The notes under the pieces: model-generated
The model's database searches: none
Seen by the model: the letters and a program-made list of their open reading frames with translations, nothing else
What the model was told of the DNA's origin: nothing
From: Ignavibacteriaceae bacterium
GTDB lineage: Bacteria; Bacteroidota; Ignavibacteria; Ignavibacteriales; Ignavibacteriaceae
NCBI GenBank assembly: GCA_013360295.1
Contig: JABWCL010000005.1
Coordinates: 123,656-187,655 of the forward strand
Reading direction: 5' to 3'
Length of the DNA stretch: 64,000 nt
In this document: one piece after another, positions 53,167 through 62,562 of the stretch
Numbering within the stretch: the stretch's first letter is position 1
Layout: every line of letters starts with the position of its first letter
Position numbers and translations under genes: made by a program

Positions 53167-55050
53167 TTATTCTCCCCGGGATTCCGCCATCTCGGTGAGA
53201 ATGGCAGCCCGATTCCTGTTTATTTCCGCGATTTCCATCATGATACCGGCTTTTTCTTCATCGTTGGCCGCGGATCTGGTTTTGGCTATCAGTTTTTTCA
53301 GAGAATGTTCGAGTTTGGATAATTTCAGTTTCCTGATTGCATCCATCACGTTGCGAAGGACCGCCGAGCGGTCATTTCTTTTTTCGGGCAGCAGTTCCCT
53401 CCAGCGGTCACTGATAGAATATTTCTCAATTGAGATATCCGTAACAAACTGAATCGCCTCTTTATCACTGAATTTAGAAAGTAAAGTAGGAACGGAAATC
53501 TCATTGTACTCGTGAAACACTTCTCTCATTTTTTCATAAACTTTTTTGTGGATCGCGATTTGAAATTCCCCGGCAACAAGGCTGTCAATTACGAACTCAA
53601 TTACTTCGGGGGTTGAATTAAGGAGTAATGTCAGGATTTCCTTCTCCGCGATAATTGATTCTTTTGAAATCTCGGGTAAGGATGATTTATTTTTAACTTC
53701 TTCCTGTGGTTCACCTTCAGGGAGTTTTCTCCGTGTTTGTTCCCTTTGAGTCTGTTCCAGCAGTTTATCAAATTCCCTGAACAGGGTGCTTTCTCTCAGA
53801 TCGAATTTTTTTGCGACTGATTTGATCAGGCTTTCCCGCATCAGTTCATCAGGCATTACGGTGAGAGGACGCAATATTCGCCTGATCATTTCTGAAACCT
53901 TGAACGGGTCGGCTTCGGGTGACTCACGCTCGTAGACGGAAAACTGGAATTCAAGAAAGTCCACAGCATTTTTAATCCTGTCCCTGAAAGCCTTCTCCCC
54001 CTGATTATTCACGAATGAGTCAGGGTCTTCTCCTTCGGGGAGCGTAATTACCCTGATGTTCATCCCGAATTTTATTAGCGGATCGAGGCTTCTGAGAGTT
54101 CCTTTTATTCCCGCGGAATCTGAATCGAAGAGGAGATAAATATTTTTAGTGAATCTTGATATTAACCGCGCGTGTGATTCTGTGAAAGCCGTTCCTGAGA
54201 CAGCTACTACATTCCGTATATTGTTCTGGTAAAGGGAGATGAGGTCCATATACCCTTCAACAAGTATCACACACTCTTCCGAGCGGATATGCTCTTTCGC
54301 CTGAAATAACCCATAGAGCACATTGCTTTTATAATATATAGGGGATTCAGGTGAGTTAATATATTTAGCCGCCTTAACGTTCGGATCAAGTGACCTGCCT
54401 GCGAAAGCTATCACCCTGCCATTTGTTGAAAAGATAGGGAAAATGACTCTGCCGGGTAGTTTATCGTAGTATTCACCGCTTGTATCCTTCCCAAGTAGCC
54501 CGAGTGTGACCGCGATTTCAGGATCATAACCTTTCGCGGTAAGGTATTTGTAAAGAGCCTTTTTCGCGGTAGAGGAGTAACCGAGTCTGAAATGGTTGAT
54601 CATCTCTTTTTTCAAACGCCGCTTTTTCAGATAGGTGAATCCGGGATTTTCCTCAGGGTTGCTTATGAGAGAAGCCGAATAAAACTCCGCGGCTGATTCA
54701 TTTATATCATATAATTTTTCATTCTCATCATAGTACTCTTCAGAGCGGGATTCCCTGAACTCAAGAATGATACCTGCCTCGTCGGCAACTTCTTTCACTG
54801 CCTCAATAAAAGAGACGTTCTTAATCTTCATAATAAATTTGAAGACATCTCCGCTTTCCTGGCAGGCAAAACACTTGAAGATTTGCTTTTGCGCGCTGAC
54901 GCTGAAGGAAGGGTGCGTATCCTGATGGAACGGACATAACCCTGTGTAATTCGCGCCGCGCTTACGAAGTGTAGGCACATAGCCGGAGACGATATCCACA
55001 ATATTAATGGCGGCGCGTATCTCTTCTATTTTCTCATTTGTCAGTTTCAT
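53167..55050 (-). CDS. dnaG: DNA primase DnaG
   Basis: A 627-residue replicative primase. The N-terminal CHC2 zinc finger has C39, H42, C60 and C63 (CPFHQDTHPSFSV ... KCFAC). The RNA polymerase core with a Toprim domain follows, with catalytic residues in VILVEGYMDL (Glu) and LLFDSDSAG (DxD). The C-terminal helicase-binding region (about 440-627) is helical and divergent, as usual outside the proteobacteria. It makes the RNA primers that start DNA synthesis, on the lagging strand with DnaB. It lies 34 bp after the RND permease gene and 52 bp before the SNF2 gene on the same strand. There is no rpsU or rpoD neighbour, unlike the classic macromolecular synthesis operon. Confidence 0.95.
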   Translation of the reverse strand: MKLTNEKIEEIRAAINIVDIVSGYVPTLRKRGANYTGLCPFHQDTHPSFSVSAQKQIFKCFACQESGDVFKFIMKIKNVSFIEAVKEVADEAGIILEFRESRSEEYYDENEKLYDINESAAEFYSASLISNPEENPGFTYLKKRRLKKEMINHFRLGYSSTAKKALYKYLTAKGYDPEIAVTLGLLGKDTSGEYYDKLPGRVIFPIFSTNGRVIAFAGRSLDPNVKAAKYINSPESPIYYKSNVLYGLFQAKEHIRSEECVILVEGYMDLISLYQNNIRNVVAVSGTAFTESHARLISRFTKNIYLLFDSDSAGIKGTLRSLDPLIKFGMNIRVITLPEGEDPDSFVNNQGEKAFRDRIKNAVDFLEFQFSVYERESPEADPFKVSEMIRRILRPLTVMPDELMRESLIKSVAKKFDLRESTLFREFDKLLEQTQREQTRRKLPEGEPQEEVKNKSSLPEISKESIIAEKEILTLLLNSTPEVIEFVIDSLVAGEFQIAIHKKVYEKMREVFHEYNEISVPTLLSKFSDKEAIQFVTDISIEKYSISDRWRELLPEKRNDRSAVLRNVMDAIRKLKLSKLEHSLKKLIAKTRSAANDEEKAGIMMEIAEINRNRAAILTEMAESRGE

Positions 55051-55084
55051 TCACCGGCTCCCGCTAGCGAGAAAATAATCCATC

Positions 55085-58000
55085 TCATTCTTCCGTTTTC
55101 GAATTTTCAACTGCCACATTCGATACCGATTTAGTCTTTTCGGAAAGGTATGTGTACATTGCCGGAATGACGAAAAGAGTAAGCGTGGTTGAGAATATCA
55201 TTCCTCCTACAACAGCGATACCCATTGAGACGCGGCTTTCGGATCCCGCGCCAAGCGCGAGAGCAATGGGGAGGGTTCCGAGTATTGTTGAGATGCTGGT
55301 CATCAGGATTGGTCTGAACCTCAGAATCGCTGCTTCCCGCACCGCCTCCGCGACGCTCAGGCCGGATGCTTTTTTCTGGTTGGCAAACTCAACTATCAGA
55401 ATACCGTTCTTAGTTACAAGCCCAATAAGCATTATTTGTCCTATCTCACTGAAGATATTCATAGTCTGGTCAAATACCAGAAGAGAAATTAGCGCGCCCG
55501 AGATAGCAAGCGGAACAGTGAGCATTATGATGAACGGGTCCCTGAAACTTTCAAACTGTGCCGCGAGGACCAGATATATCAGTACCATCGCGAAGAGGAA
55601 AGTATATATCAGAGTTGATGAACTTTCAACAAAATCTTTTGAAACGCCGGAAAGAGCGGTTGAATATGTATCGTCGAGTAACTTATCCGCTACTTCATCC
55701 ATAGCTTTAATTCCATCTCCGACGGTTTTACCCGGCGCGAGGCTGGCGGATACCGTAGCAGATACATAACGGTTATACCGGTAGAGCTGTGGAGGCGTGC
55801 TTCTTTCTGATATAGAAATAAAATCATCCAGCTGTACGAGATCGTTAGTCTTCGTCCGGACATACAGCGTGGAGAGGTCAACGGGTGCGCTACGGTCGTG
55901 TTTTGCGACCTGCCCAATCACCTGGTACTGCTTTCCGTTCATAATGAAGAAACCGTATCGCTGTCCGCTCAAAGCAAGCTGAAGGGTCTGCGCTATTGTA
56001 AGTACACTTACACCGAGCTCTTTTGCTTTAGTGCGGTTTATTTCAAGAGTGAGTTCAGGTTTAGTGAATTTCAAATTAACATCGACAAGCGCTAGGGACG
56101 GATGTGTACCTGCTTCTTCCAGGAATTTTGGAATGATGGATCTCAGTTTTTCAATGCTTGTTGCCTGAATGACGTACTGCACAGGCAGGCCTCCGCGCTG
56201 GGTGGTAATAGACTGTTCCTGGATAACAAAGGTCCTGCCGTCATTTAATTTTCTTACTTTAGAACCTAATTCTTCGGCAATCTCCTGCTGGGTGCGGGTG
56301 CGCTGTTCAGGATCGGTGAGCACAAGACGAATAAAGCCGGAATTGACCGCGCCTCCGCCTCCGCCCGCTGCGGCTCCTGAAATAACGGCATCGGCCTCGG
56401 GAACGTTTTCATCTACAAGCATCGCGAGTTTATCAATAAACTGGCTTGTAAAAGTAAAGGATGAACCCTCGGCAGTAGTCGTCTGAAGACGGAGCTGCGA
56501 CCTGTCAGAAAGGGGCGCAAGTTCTTCCTTTAGTACGGGCGCGACCAGCACGATCATCAGGATCGAAAAACCCATTATGACAATGGCGATGTACCTGTGG
56601 TGGAGGAAGTAGTCAAGCCAGCGTGTATATACATTTACCATACCGCTGAAAAAAGGTTCAGTCACGTTATATAATTTATTATGCTGCAGTTTCCCTTTAA
56701 GCAGGCGGGTACTCATCATCGGCGTGAGAGTAAGCGCCACGAAAGATGATATCAGCACAGATCCGGCGATAACGACACCAAACTCCCGGAAGAGCCGGCC
56801 CGTGAGTCCCTGAAGGAAAATGATCGGGAGAAAGACTGCCGCGAGTACTACCGTAGTCGAAATGATCGCGAAGAAGATCTCGGCTGAACCTTTGATGCCT
56901 GCTTCATACGGATCCATTCCGTCTTCGATCTTTTTGTAAATGTTCTCCATTACGACGATAGCATCATCCACGACAATGCCTATTGCAAGCACGAGGCCCA
57001 ACATAGTGAGTACATTGATCGTAAATCCGGCGATGTACATTATAAAAAATGTACCAATCAGTGACACAGGAATGGCCAGGTTTGGGATAAGAGTTGTACG
57101 CCAGTCGCGCAGGAAAACAAAGATAACGAGTATTACCAGCATGAAGGCGATAAACAGAGTTTCCTGAACTTCTGTAATAGCCTGACGTATGAATCTGGTT
57201 ACGTCAAACCCGATACCTGTCTGTACATCTTCACTAAGTTCCTTCTGGATCACAGCAAGCCGTTTATAAACCTCATCGGCAATTTGTATCTGGTTGGAAC
57301 CGGGGAGAGGAATAACCGCGCACCCGACCATAGGAATACCATTCCGCTTTAGAATAGAGTTTTCATTTTCCGGTCCTAATTGGGCGTATCCGATATCGGA
57401 GAATCGTATGACAACCCCGCGGTCTTCGCGCACGATCAGATTATTAAATTCTTCCTCCGTGGTTAATTTCCCTTTTGTCCGGATGGTCAGTTCCGTGTTG
57501 AACCCTTCAATTTTCCCGGAGGGAAGTTCGACGTTTTCCGTATTAAGAGCGTTACGCACATCCTGAGGTGTTACCCGCAGTGATGCCATCTTAAGCGGAT
57601 CGAGCCATAAGCGCATTGAGTAACGTTTTTCTCCCCATATCTGGACCTGGCTCACTCCGGGTACAGTCTGAAGGCGTTCTTTGAAAATGTTATTTGCTAT
57701 ATCAGAGAGCTGAAGGAGGCTCTTTTTATCGCTGAGGATATTTATAAAAATGATCGGGAATGCGTCCGCGTCTGCCTTTGTCACGGTGGGCTGATCAATA
57801 TCAGGCGGAAGCTGGTTTATTGCGCGGGAAACCCTGTCCCTTACGTCATTGGCGGCAGCTTCAAGGTCTATTTCGATATTAAATTCAACGGTGATATTGC
57901 ATCTTCCGTCGCGGCTAACAGAAGTAAGTGACCTGATTCCGGCGATACCATTAATGGATTCCTCAAGGGGTTCCGTGATCTGTGATTCGATAACCTCGGC

Positions 58001-58165
58001 ATTGGCGCCGACATAACTGACGCTTACAGTAATTACCGGCGGGTCAATGCTGGGGAATTCCCTGACGCCAAGAAATGTGTAACTGATAAAACCGAACAGT
58101 AAAATCAAAATCGAAAGTACGATCGAGAGAACCGGGCGGCGGATACTGACTGATGAAAGACTCAT
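55085..58165 (-). CDS. RND efflux transporter inner-membrane permease (AcrB/MdtC-like)
   Basis: A 1026-residue protein of the HAE-1 type. It opens with the classic MSLSSVSIRRPVLSIVLSIL helix and has 12 membrane helices in two halves with two large periplasmic loops. Proton-relay Asp residues lie in the fourth helix (GIVVDDAIVVMENIYK, near residue 405). Periplasmic drug-binding regions carry the pseudo-repeat EFQFSL-type stretches, and a GSGVRGLPT-like AAAGGGGGAVNSGFIRLVL loop is seen near 600. It exports amphiphiles across both membranes with an adaptor and a TolC-type channel. The adaptor gene is 9 bp upstream; no channel gene is in view. Substrate unknown. Confidence 0.94.
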   Translation of the reverse strand: MSLSSVSIRRPVLSIVLSILILLFGFISYTFLGVREFPSIDPPVITVSVSYVGANAEVIESQITEPLEESINGIAGIRSLTSVSRDGRCNITVEFNIEIDLEAAANDVRDRVSRAINQLPPDIDQPTVTKADADAFPIIFINILSDKKSLLQLSDIANNIFKERLQTVPGVSQVQIWGEKRYSMRLWLDPLKMASLRVTPQDVRNALNTENVELPSGKIEGFNTELTIRTKGKLTTEEEFNNLIVREDRGVVIRFSDIGYAQLGPENENSILKRNGIPMVGCAVIPLPGSNQIQIADEVYKRLAVIQKELSEDVQTGIGFDVTRFIRQAITEVQETLFIAFMLVILVIFVFLRDWRTTLIPNLAIPVSLIGTFFIMYIAGFTINVLTMLGLVLAIGIVVDDAIVVMENIYKKIEDGMDPYEAGIKGSAEIFFAIISTTVVLAAVFLPIIFLQGLTGRLFREFGVVIAGSVLISSFVALTLTPMMSTRLLKGKLQHNKLYNVTEPFFSGMVNVYTRWLDYFLHHRYIAIVIMGFSILMIVLVAPVLKEELAPLSDRSQLRLQTTTAEGSSFTFTSQFIDKLAMLVDENVPEADAVISGAAAGGGGGAVNSGFIRLVLTDPEQRTRTQQEIAEELGSKVRKLNDGRTFVIQEQSITTQRGGLPVQYVIQATSIEKLRSIIPKFLEEAGTHPSLALVDVNLKFTKPELTLEINRTKAKELGVSVLTIAQTLQLALSGQRYGFFIMNGKQYQVIGQVAKHDRSAPVDLSTLYVRTKTNDLVQLDDFISISERSTPPQLYRYNRYVSATVSASLAPGKTVGDGIKAMDEVADKLLDDTYSTALSGVSKDFVESSSTLIYTFLFAMVLIYLVLAAQFESFRDPFIIMLTVPLAISGALISLLVFDQTMNIFSEIGQIMLIGLVTKNGILIVEFANQKKASGLSVAEAVREAAILRFRPILMTSISTILGTLPIALALGAGSESRVSMGIAVVGGMIFSTTLTLFVIPAMYTYLSEKTKSVSNVAVENSKTEE

Positions 58166-58174
58166 AAAACCCTT

Positions 58175-59254
58175 TTAATGCTTTAGCTCTGCGATTTTTA
58201 CACGTGCACCAGGTCTGAGCTGAATAATGCCTGAAGTGATGATTGTGTCTCCCTCACCAATCCCGCTGATGATCTGTATCTCGGTATCTGTCCTGATCCC
58301 CGTTTTAACCTGAATCGGCACAGCTTTTCCTCCCTTATAAATAAATATTTTTTCACCTTTGATATCTTGTGTAACAGACTGAGTCGGTACCGCAAGAGAC
58401 CTGTCCAATCCGCTGAGTGAAATTTCCACTTCAACAAATCCGCCCGCGACCAGTTCACCTCCTGTGTTGGGTGATACTGCTCTTACTCTAAGAGTCCGTG
58501 AATTGGCGTCAATCCTCGGTTCGATCGCGTAGACGGAGGCGTTATATGTCCTTCCGCTGGACGGAGTTTTGAACCTGACGTTCATTCCTTTTCTCACATA
58601 TTCCTTATATTTCTGTGGCACGGAGAAATCAAGTTTGATCGGATCCGAATCCTGGAATGTGGCAATCACCGTTGTGGGAGAGATGTAACTTCCGACGCTT
58701 ATATTTCTTAAACCTACTCTTCCGTCAAACGGCGCTCTGATCTCCGTTTTAACTATCTGCGCCTGAATGAATTCCATTTCGGCTTTTATCGAGTTCAGCT
58801 CGTTAACGGCAACGTCATATATCTCTTTCGTGGAAGCATTTCTCTCATAGAGCATACGTTCCCTGTATTCCCTGTCCTCGGCAAGTTCTTTTTTTAGCTT
58901 GTTTTTTGTGTACTGTGCCTGTAGTTCCGCGTCATTGAGTTTTACGAGGAGAGTACCTTTTTTCACAAAACTCCCTTCCACGAAATTAATTTCGGTCACC
59001 CTGCCGGTGATTTCGCTTCTTAACTCTGTTTCTTCATTGCTTATAAGTGAGCCCGAGGTGAGGAATAGTGACGTGAGTTTTGCCGGTCTGACTACCATTG
59101 CGTTTACGGTTACGACCGGATTTATCTTGCGCGCGCCGGCGACTTCACCGGGAGCGGGTTCGTCTTCTTTAAGTTTGGGGATGACTAAGAGTAAAATAAT
59201 CAGCAGTGCGATGCCTATGATCGCTATAAATTTGACAGATTTCTTTTTGTCCAT
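58175..59254 (-). CDS. RND efflux periplasmic adaptor (MdtA/MexA-like membrane-fusion protein)
   Basis: A 359-residue protein with an N-terminal helix (about 9-26, FIAIIGIALLIILLLVIP) that anchors it to the inner membrane. A lipoyl-like half (SEITGRVTEINFVEGSFVKKG, near 78-100) and a matching second half (IRAPFDGRVGLRNISVGSYI, near 172-191) surround a helical hairpin (about 110-160). A beta-barrel domain and a membrane-proximal domain with VPTQSVTQDIKGEKIFIYK follow. It connects the permease to an outer-membrane channel. The permease starts 9 bp downstream, so the two form a normal efflux operon. The family is diverse, so the cargo cannot be named. Confidence 0.94.
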   Translation of the reverse strand: MDKKKSVKFIAIIGIALLIILLLVIPKLKEDEPAPGEVAGARKINPVVTVNAMVVRPAKLTSLFLTSGSLISNEETELRSEITGRVTEINFVEGSFVKKGTLLVKLNDAELQAQYTKNKLKKELAEDREYRERMLYERNASTKEIYDVAVNELNSIKAEMEFIQAQIVKTEIRAPFDGRVGLRNISVGSYISPTTVIATFQDSDPIKLDFSVPQKYKEYVRKGMNVRFKTPSSGRTYNASVYAIEPRIDANSRTLRVRAVSPNTGGELVAGGFVEVEISLSGLDRSLAVPTQSVTQDIKGEKIFIYKGGKAVPIQVKTGIRTDTEIQIISGIGEGDTIITSGIIQLRPGARVKIAELKH

Positions 59255-59500
59255 ATCGAGAATATTAAGAGAGTAATTTTATACAAAGTTAGCTAAAAAC
59301 AGCGTAGAAAACAGGGAAAAATTTAAGCAATTCTTTACAATTAAAAATTAAAAATTAAGAATTAAGAATGAAGTAGTTAGGAAAAATAGTCTGCGCAAAA
59401 TGACAAGAATCCTAATCTTAAGTTAAAATTTAAGAGTTAAAAGAATATTACAAAGGACTTTGAGAAAACTGAGAATATAGCTTGCTTAATTTGCTGTGAA

Positions 59501-59540
59501 GGAACACAGATTACGCAGATGCAAAGGATGACCGCAGATT
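59501..59540. repeat. Dispersed repeat R, partial copy
   Basis: GGAACACAGATTACGCAGAT, then GCAAAGGATGACCGCAGATT: this matches the right arm of the R elements at 24354 and 25339 but lacks the left arm. It may be a decayed copy or an independent half-site. Confidence 0.6.
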
Positions 59541-59794
59541 GACAAAATATCAGAGTGCCGGGTTGTTATGACAGCAAATGGCTGAAGCCATTTCGCTGCT
59601 TTGGTGAAGGGATAAAAACGGAGGAAAATCACTTCAGTGATTTCCGGAAGTAAGCCCGAAGTATTTTTTGCGGTCGAGTTACTTCCGCAGTATGCCTGAT
59701 TTTTTATGGTTCCGACGCCACCTGGTTTAGAATTATGAATGAAGAATTATGTGTTTAGGAAAAGTATTCTGCGCAAAATGGTTAGAATTTACGA

Positions 59795-59892
59795 TAAAAT
59801 CTCCTCCCATTTTTACACTTGTCCCCTAGGGGAAAGGCGGCGCACTGTCCCGATGCATCGGGACGAAGTGGGAGGCAGGGCGTTGCACTGAA
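59795..59892. repeat. Dispersed repeat C, copy 1
   Basis: A 98-bp element: ATAAAATCTCCTCCCATTTT, then CACTTGTCCCCTAGGGGAAA and GGCGGCGCACTG, the perfect palindrome TCCCGATGCATCGGGA (59849-59864), then CGAAGTGGGAGGCAGGGCG and TTGCACTGA. The outer CCTCCCA and TGGGAGG arms also pair. Copy 2 at 63688-63785 is its inverse complement at high identity. Noncoding. Confidence 0.85.
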
Positions 59893-60226
59893 CATCCCGG
59901 AAGCTTTTAGGAAGATCGAAGCGCCATCACATTTCAAGACGGCGCAAGCAATACCAATTTGAGAATTAAATAAACATTGTGTGCCCCGCAAGTATTCTTC
60001 CGGGAAGTTTGGGCAAATAATACATAAGCTGCCGGAGGAAAGGGGATAAAGACATCGGAAGAGTTGTCTGCCGGATAACTGAATAATCAGGAAAATGGTT
60101 AGTTTTCCTCATTAGTTTAATCTTTTTAACGGAGTGAGTGATGACTGAGCGATATTTTTTTGAAAGATTTAATTTTCCGACAACTTTTTGACGGGATAAG
60201 CATCTATCAGGTAGAGAGCAAATACA

Positions 60227-60733
60227 TTGAATAAAGAATTAGAGTTCACAATCGTATATAACCGCTATAAAAAGCAGCTTTACAATTATGCTTTTAAGAT
60301 GACGCGGGACAGGATGATCGCCGAGGATATTATCCAGTCGGTATTTGAAAAATATTATTCAAATATGCAGGATATCCGGAGCGCGGATGCCTCCTCCTAC
60401 TGGCTTTTTACGACAGCGCGTAATCTTATATATATGTATTTCAGGAGCCGGAAGGTCAGGTTTACAGAGGATATTGATAATGTGGAGGCGGCCGACGATG
60501 TAAATCTCCCGGAATCATTATTCGAGAACGCGGAGTTGAAAACGATGATGGATGAGGCGGTCTCCGCCCTGCCGGTTGAATTCAGGGAAGTTTTTGTCCT
60601 CAGGGAGTACAGCGGCCTGTCATATGATGAGATCGCGGCTTCGCTGCAGATAGAAGAAAAACTGGTAAAGAGCCGGCTTTTTAGCGCGAGGCGGAAATTG
60701 TTATGTAAATTATCTGAGAAAGTAAATAATTGA
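60227..60733 (+). CDS. ECF-type RNA polymerase sigma factor
   Basis: A 168-residue sigma-70 family protein with region 2 (about residues 10-80, FTIVYNRYKKQLYNYAFKMTRDRMIAEDIIQSVFEKYY, including the conserved DIIQ motif) and region 4 (about 110-160, VSALPVEFREVFVLREYSGLSYDEIAASLQIEEKLVKSRLFSARRKL). It has no region 1 or 3, as in ECF sigma factors that direct polymerase to stress or envelope genes. The start is a TTG at 60227 with a weak GGTAGAGAG upstream. The next gene, 12 bp downstream, is a probable anti-sigma factor, so the sigma is likely held inactive until a signal arrives. Its target promoters are unknown. Confidence 0.92.
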   Translation: MNKELEFTIVYNRYKKQLYNYAFKMTRDRMIAEDIIQSVFEKYYSNMQDIRSADASSYWLFTTARNLIYMYFRSRKVRFTEDIDNVEAADDVNLPESLFENAELKTMMDEAVSALPVEFREVFVLREYSGLSYDEIAASLQIEEKLVKSRLFSARRKLLCKLSEKVNN

Positions 60734-60745
60734 GCGTGTTGAGAT

Positions 60746-61180
60746 ATGCAGAAGAATAGAATTTTTGAAATGACAGATGAATATTTTGACGGCAGGCTGA
60801 GTAAAGAAGATGAGGTGCTGCTGTTCACCGCAATAGCTTCAGACGAAAATGCACGTGGCTATTTTAAGCAGATGCACATCCTGAAGATGGCAGTCAAAAG
60901 CGCGGAAGAAGAATACCCGGAGGCACTGGACAGAAAAGTTTTACAGTCGCTGAAACAACATACAGCGCCGCGGATGGATATAAACAGGATAGTAACCTAC
61001 ACTACGTCAGCCGCAGCGGTACTGCTTATTGCGATTACCTTTTTTATCTACGGCGAGGTGAGGGAGTACCGCGCGAAACTCAGTGAACTCGATACCAAAG
61101 TGAAAGAACAATATAACACTATTGAAATGCTTTATAACAGTTTACCAACCGTGACAGTTAAACCTGTGATGAATAATTAA
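60746..61180 (+). CDS. Probable anti-sigma factor with one membrane helix
   Basis: A 144-residue protein. The N-terminal cytoplasmic helix-rich part (about 1-70, with YFDGRLSKEDEVLLFTAIASDENARGYFKQM) resembles the sigma-binding domain of Bacteroidota anti-sigma factors but has no zinc-binding HCC motif. One membrane helix follows (about 84-105), then a short periplasmic coiled coil (AKLSELDTKVKEQYNTIEML). It is placed 12 bp after the ECF sigma gene, the standard order. The membrane helix and outward coiled coil suggest signal reception from the envelope. Its protease or ligand is not in view. The TonB-like gene starts 23 bp after it. Confidence 0.85.
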   Translation: MQKNRIFEMTDEYFDGRLSKEDEVLLFTAIASDENARGYFKQMHILKMAVKSAEEEYPEALDRKVLQSLKQHTAPRMDINRIVTYTTSAAAVLLIAITFFIYGEVREYRAKLSELDTKVKEQYNTIEMLYNSLPTVTVKPVMNN

Positions 61181-61203
61181 ATATATCTACGAAAGGATCA
61201 GCC

Positions 61204-61989
61204 ATGAAAAAGTTTTTGTTTTTATTGTTAATGCTGGCAGTAAGTGTTCTGCCCCAGGAAAAGAGCAAATCATCGAAGAGCACGGATACCGACTCAGAGA
61301 TTCACTTGTCCGCCGACAAGATGCCCGAGATAGCAGGCGGAGTTAAAGCCCTCGCGGAAAAAATTGTATATCCCGCAGCCGCGAAGGAGGAGGGAATTGA
61401 AGGAATAGTATTTGTTGCCTGCGTGGTGAATGAGCAGGGCGATGTAATAAAGCGGGAAGTATTGAAGAGTGCCCACCCCGCGCTTGATAAAGCAGCGCTT
61501 GAGGCTGTTAACGGATTGAAATTTACCCCCGGTGTAAAGGACGGGAAAAACGTAAAAGTGAAGGTTACGCTCCCGATATCCTTTAAACTTAACGGAAAAG
61601 AGAAACAGGAGAAGGCTGAACAGGAGAAAGCCGCGCAGGAGAAAGCTAAACAAAAATCAGAGACTTCCGTCAGCGGCGATGCGGAAGAGAAAGTATTTAC
61701 CCAGGCGGATGTGATGCCGGAGATTGTCGGCGGAATGGAATCGCTCGCGAAGAACATAGTCTATCCCGCGGAGGCAAAAGAAAACAAGGTTGAGGGGAAA
61801 GTGATCGTTACCGCCGTCATTGATGAAAAAGGGGATGCAGTAAAACTGAAAGTACTAAAAAGTGTCGGTTACGGATGTGATGAAGCTGCCATCGAAGCGG
61901 TGAAGAAAACAAAATTCCTTCCGGGTAAAAAAGACGGGAAGACTGTGAAAGTACAGATCACGATACCGATTATGTTTAAACTCGGGTAA
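61204..61989 (+). CDS. Exported protein with two TonB C-terminal domains
   Basis: A 261-residue protein with a hydrophobic N-terminus (MKKFLFLLLMLAVSVLPQ), a signal peptide rather than a long anchor. Two TonB_C domains are in tandem (about 38-130 and 170-261). Each has MPEI-GG, IVYPA-AKE, a GxVxVxxxVxExGDxxKxxVLKS strand, a central KA-LEAV / EAAIEAV helix and a terminal KVxVTLPISFKL / KVQITIPIMFKL strand. They are joined by a Lys-, Glu- and Ala-rich helical linker. TonB C-terminal domains normally contact TonB-dependent receptors or bind peptidoglycan. Without a proline-rich spacer or membrane helix this is not a classical energy transducer. It follows the sigma/anti-sigma pair by 23 bp and may feed envelope signals to it; this is inference. 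Confidence 0.88.
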   Translation: MKKFLFLLLMLAVSVLPQEKSKSSKSTDTDSEIHLSADKMPEIAGGVKALAEKIVYPAAAKEEGIEGIVFVACVVNEQGDVIKREVLKSAHPALDKAALEAVNGLKFTPGVKDGKNVKVKVTLPISFKLNGKEKQEKAEQEKAAQEKAKQKSETSVSGDAEEKVFTQADVMPEIVGGMESLAKNIVYPAEAKENKVEGKVIVTAVIDEKGDAVKLKVLKSVGYGCDEAAIEAVKKTKFLPGKKDGKTVKVQITIPIMFKLG

Positions 61990-62126
61990 CCTGTAACAAA
62001 GAGCTTAAAATTTGGTTTTCTTATTCTGTTTTGTGTTCTTTAGTATTAGGACTCTGACAGCGAATACGGAAGGAAATTTCCTGAATATAATTTTTTTTCT
62101 GTAATTTTGGGCAGCGCAAGAATTTT

Positions 62127-62288
62127 ATGACAGCCTTTAATAAAGAAAAACAGATAGAATACTGGAAGATTACAGCCATTTCTGATATGGAACAGGCGGA
62201 AATCGTTATTCAGAAAGGAAAATTTCTGCACGGATTATATTGTAAAAGCATATTTGCGCGAACTCGAAACGAAAGGCGTATATATTAA
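62127..62288 (+). pseudogene. Truncated HEPN-domain protein
   Basis: A 53-residue frame whose first 38 residues (MTAFNKEKQIEYWKITAISD, then MEQAEIVIQKGKFLHGLY) match the start of the HEPN family (YW, aspartate-rich first helix, then FLHGLYC before the expected Lys-rich helix). After Cys39 the frame runs into unrelated residues and stops, because the sequence joins to the MNT gene in another frame. HEPN proteins are RNA-cutting toxins or regulators paired with MNT nucleotidyltransferases. All the downstream RNase motif (RxxxxH) is gone, so the remnant cannot work as a toxin. Confidence 0.7.
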
Positions 62289-62535
62289 AAAGGCGTACAT
62301 ATACGGCAGCGAGGCACGTGGTACAGCCGGAGCTGAAAGTGATATTGATCTTATGCTTGTTTGACCGATTTTTGATGGGGATTATACGCCATATTTGAAG
62401 GCTATATGGTGGTCCGATCTGCGATCCGAAAACAGGATAGAGCCGTTTATTGTTGGCGAGAAAAGATTTGAGACCGACGATATGTCGCCAATTATCGGAA
62501 TTGTCAAGCAGGAAGGGATTGAAATAGCTGCTTAA
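62242..62535 (+). pseudogene. Decayed MNT nucleotidyltransferase, in-frame stop
   Basis: A frame from 62242 reads VKAYLRELETKGVYIKKAYI, then YGSEARGTAGAESDIDLMLV. This is the MNT/MntA signature with the GS...G loop and the DxD catalytic pair intact. A TGA at 62362-62364 interrupts it right after the catalytic block, and the same frame continues (PIFDGDYTPYLKAIWWSDLR ... NRIEPFIVGEKRFETDD) to a TAA at 62533-62535. The true N-terminus is missing where it meets the HEPN remnant in another frame. MNT proteins adenylylate HEPN toxins. The locus is therefore a dead HEPN/MNT pair. Confidence 0.75.
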
Positions 62536-62562
62536 GCATTAAGATTCTTCTCCCTTTATCAA

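Larger units (their letters stand above)
59255..60226. other. Long repeat-rich intergenic region
   Basis: A 972-bp gap between the divergent efflux operon and sigma-factor cluster. It holds an AT-rich stretch with ATTAAAAATTAAGAATTAAG-type motifs (59340-59370), a right-half R element (59501-59540), and repeat C (59795-59892) with a TTAGGAAAAGTATTCTGCG-type left arm (59750-59785). A similar arm also occurs near 59376. No gene was recognised; the short minus-strand frame at 59782-59991 is made by repeat C. Confidence 0.65.

Noticed and set aside
59782..59991. 69-residue minus-strand frame in the 59.8 kb gap
   Set aside because: It is produced by repeat C; the inverted copy at 63.7 kb has no matching open gene context.
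62046..62231. 61-residue minus-strand frame opposite the HEPN remnant
   Set aside because: It is antisense to the recognisable HEPN sequence and has no features of its own.
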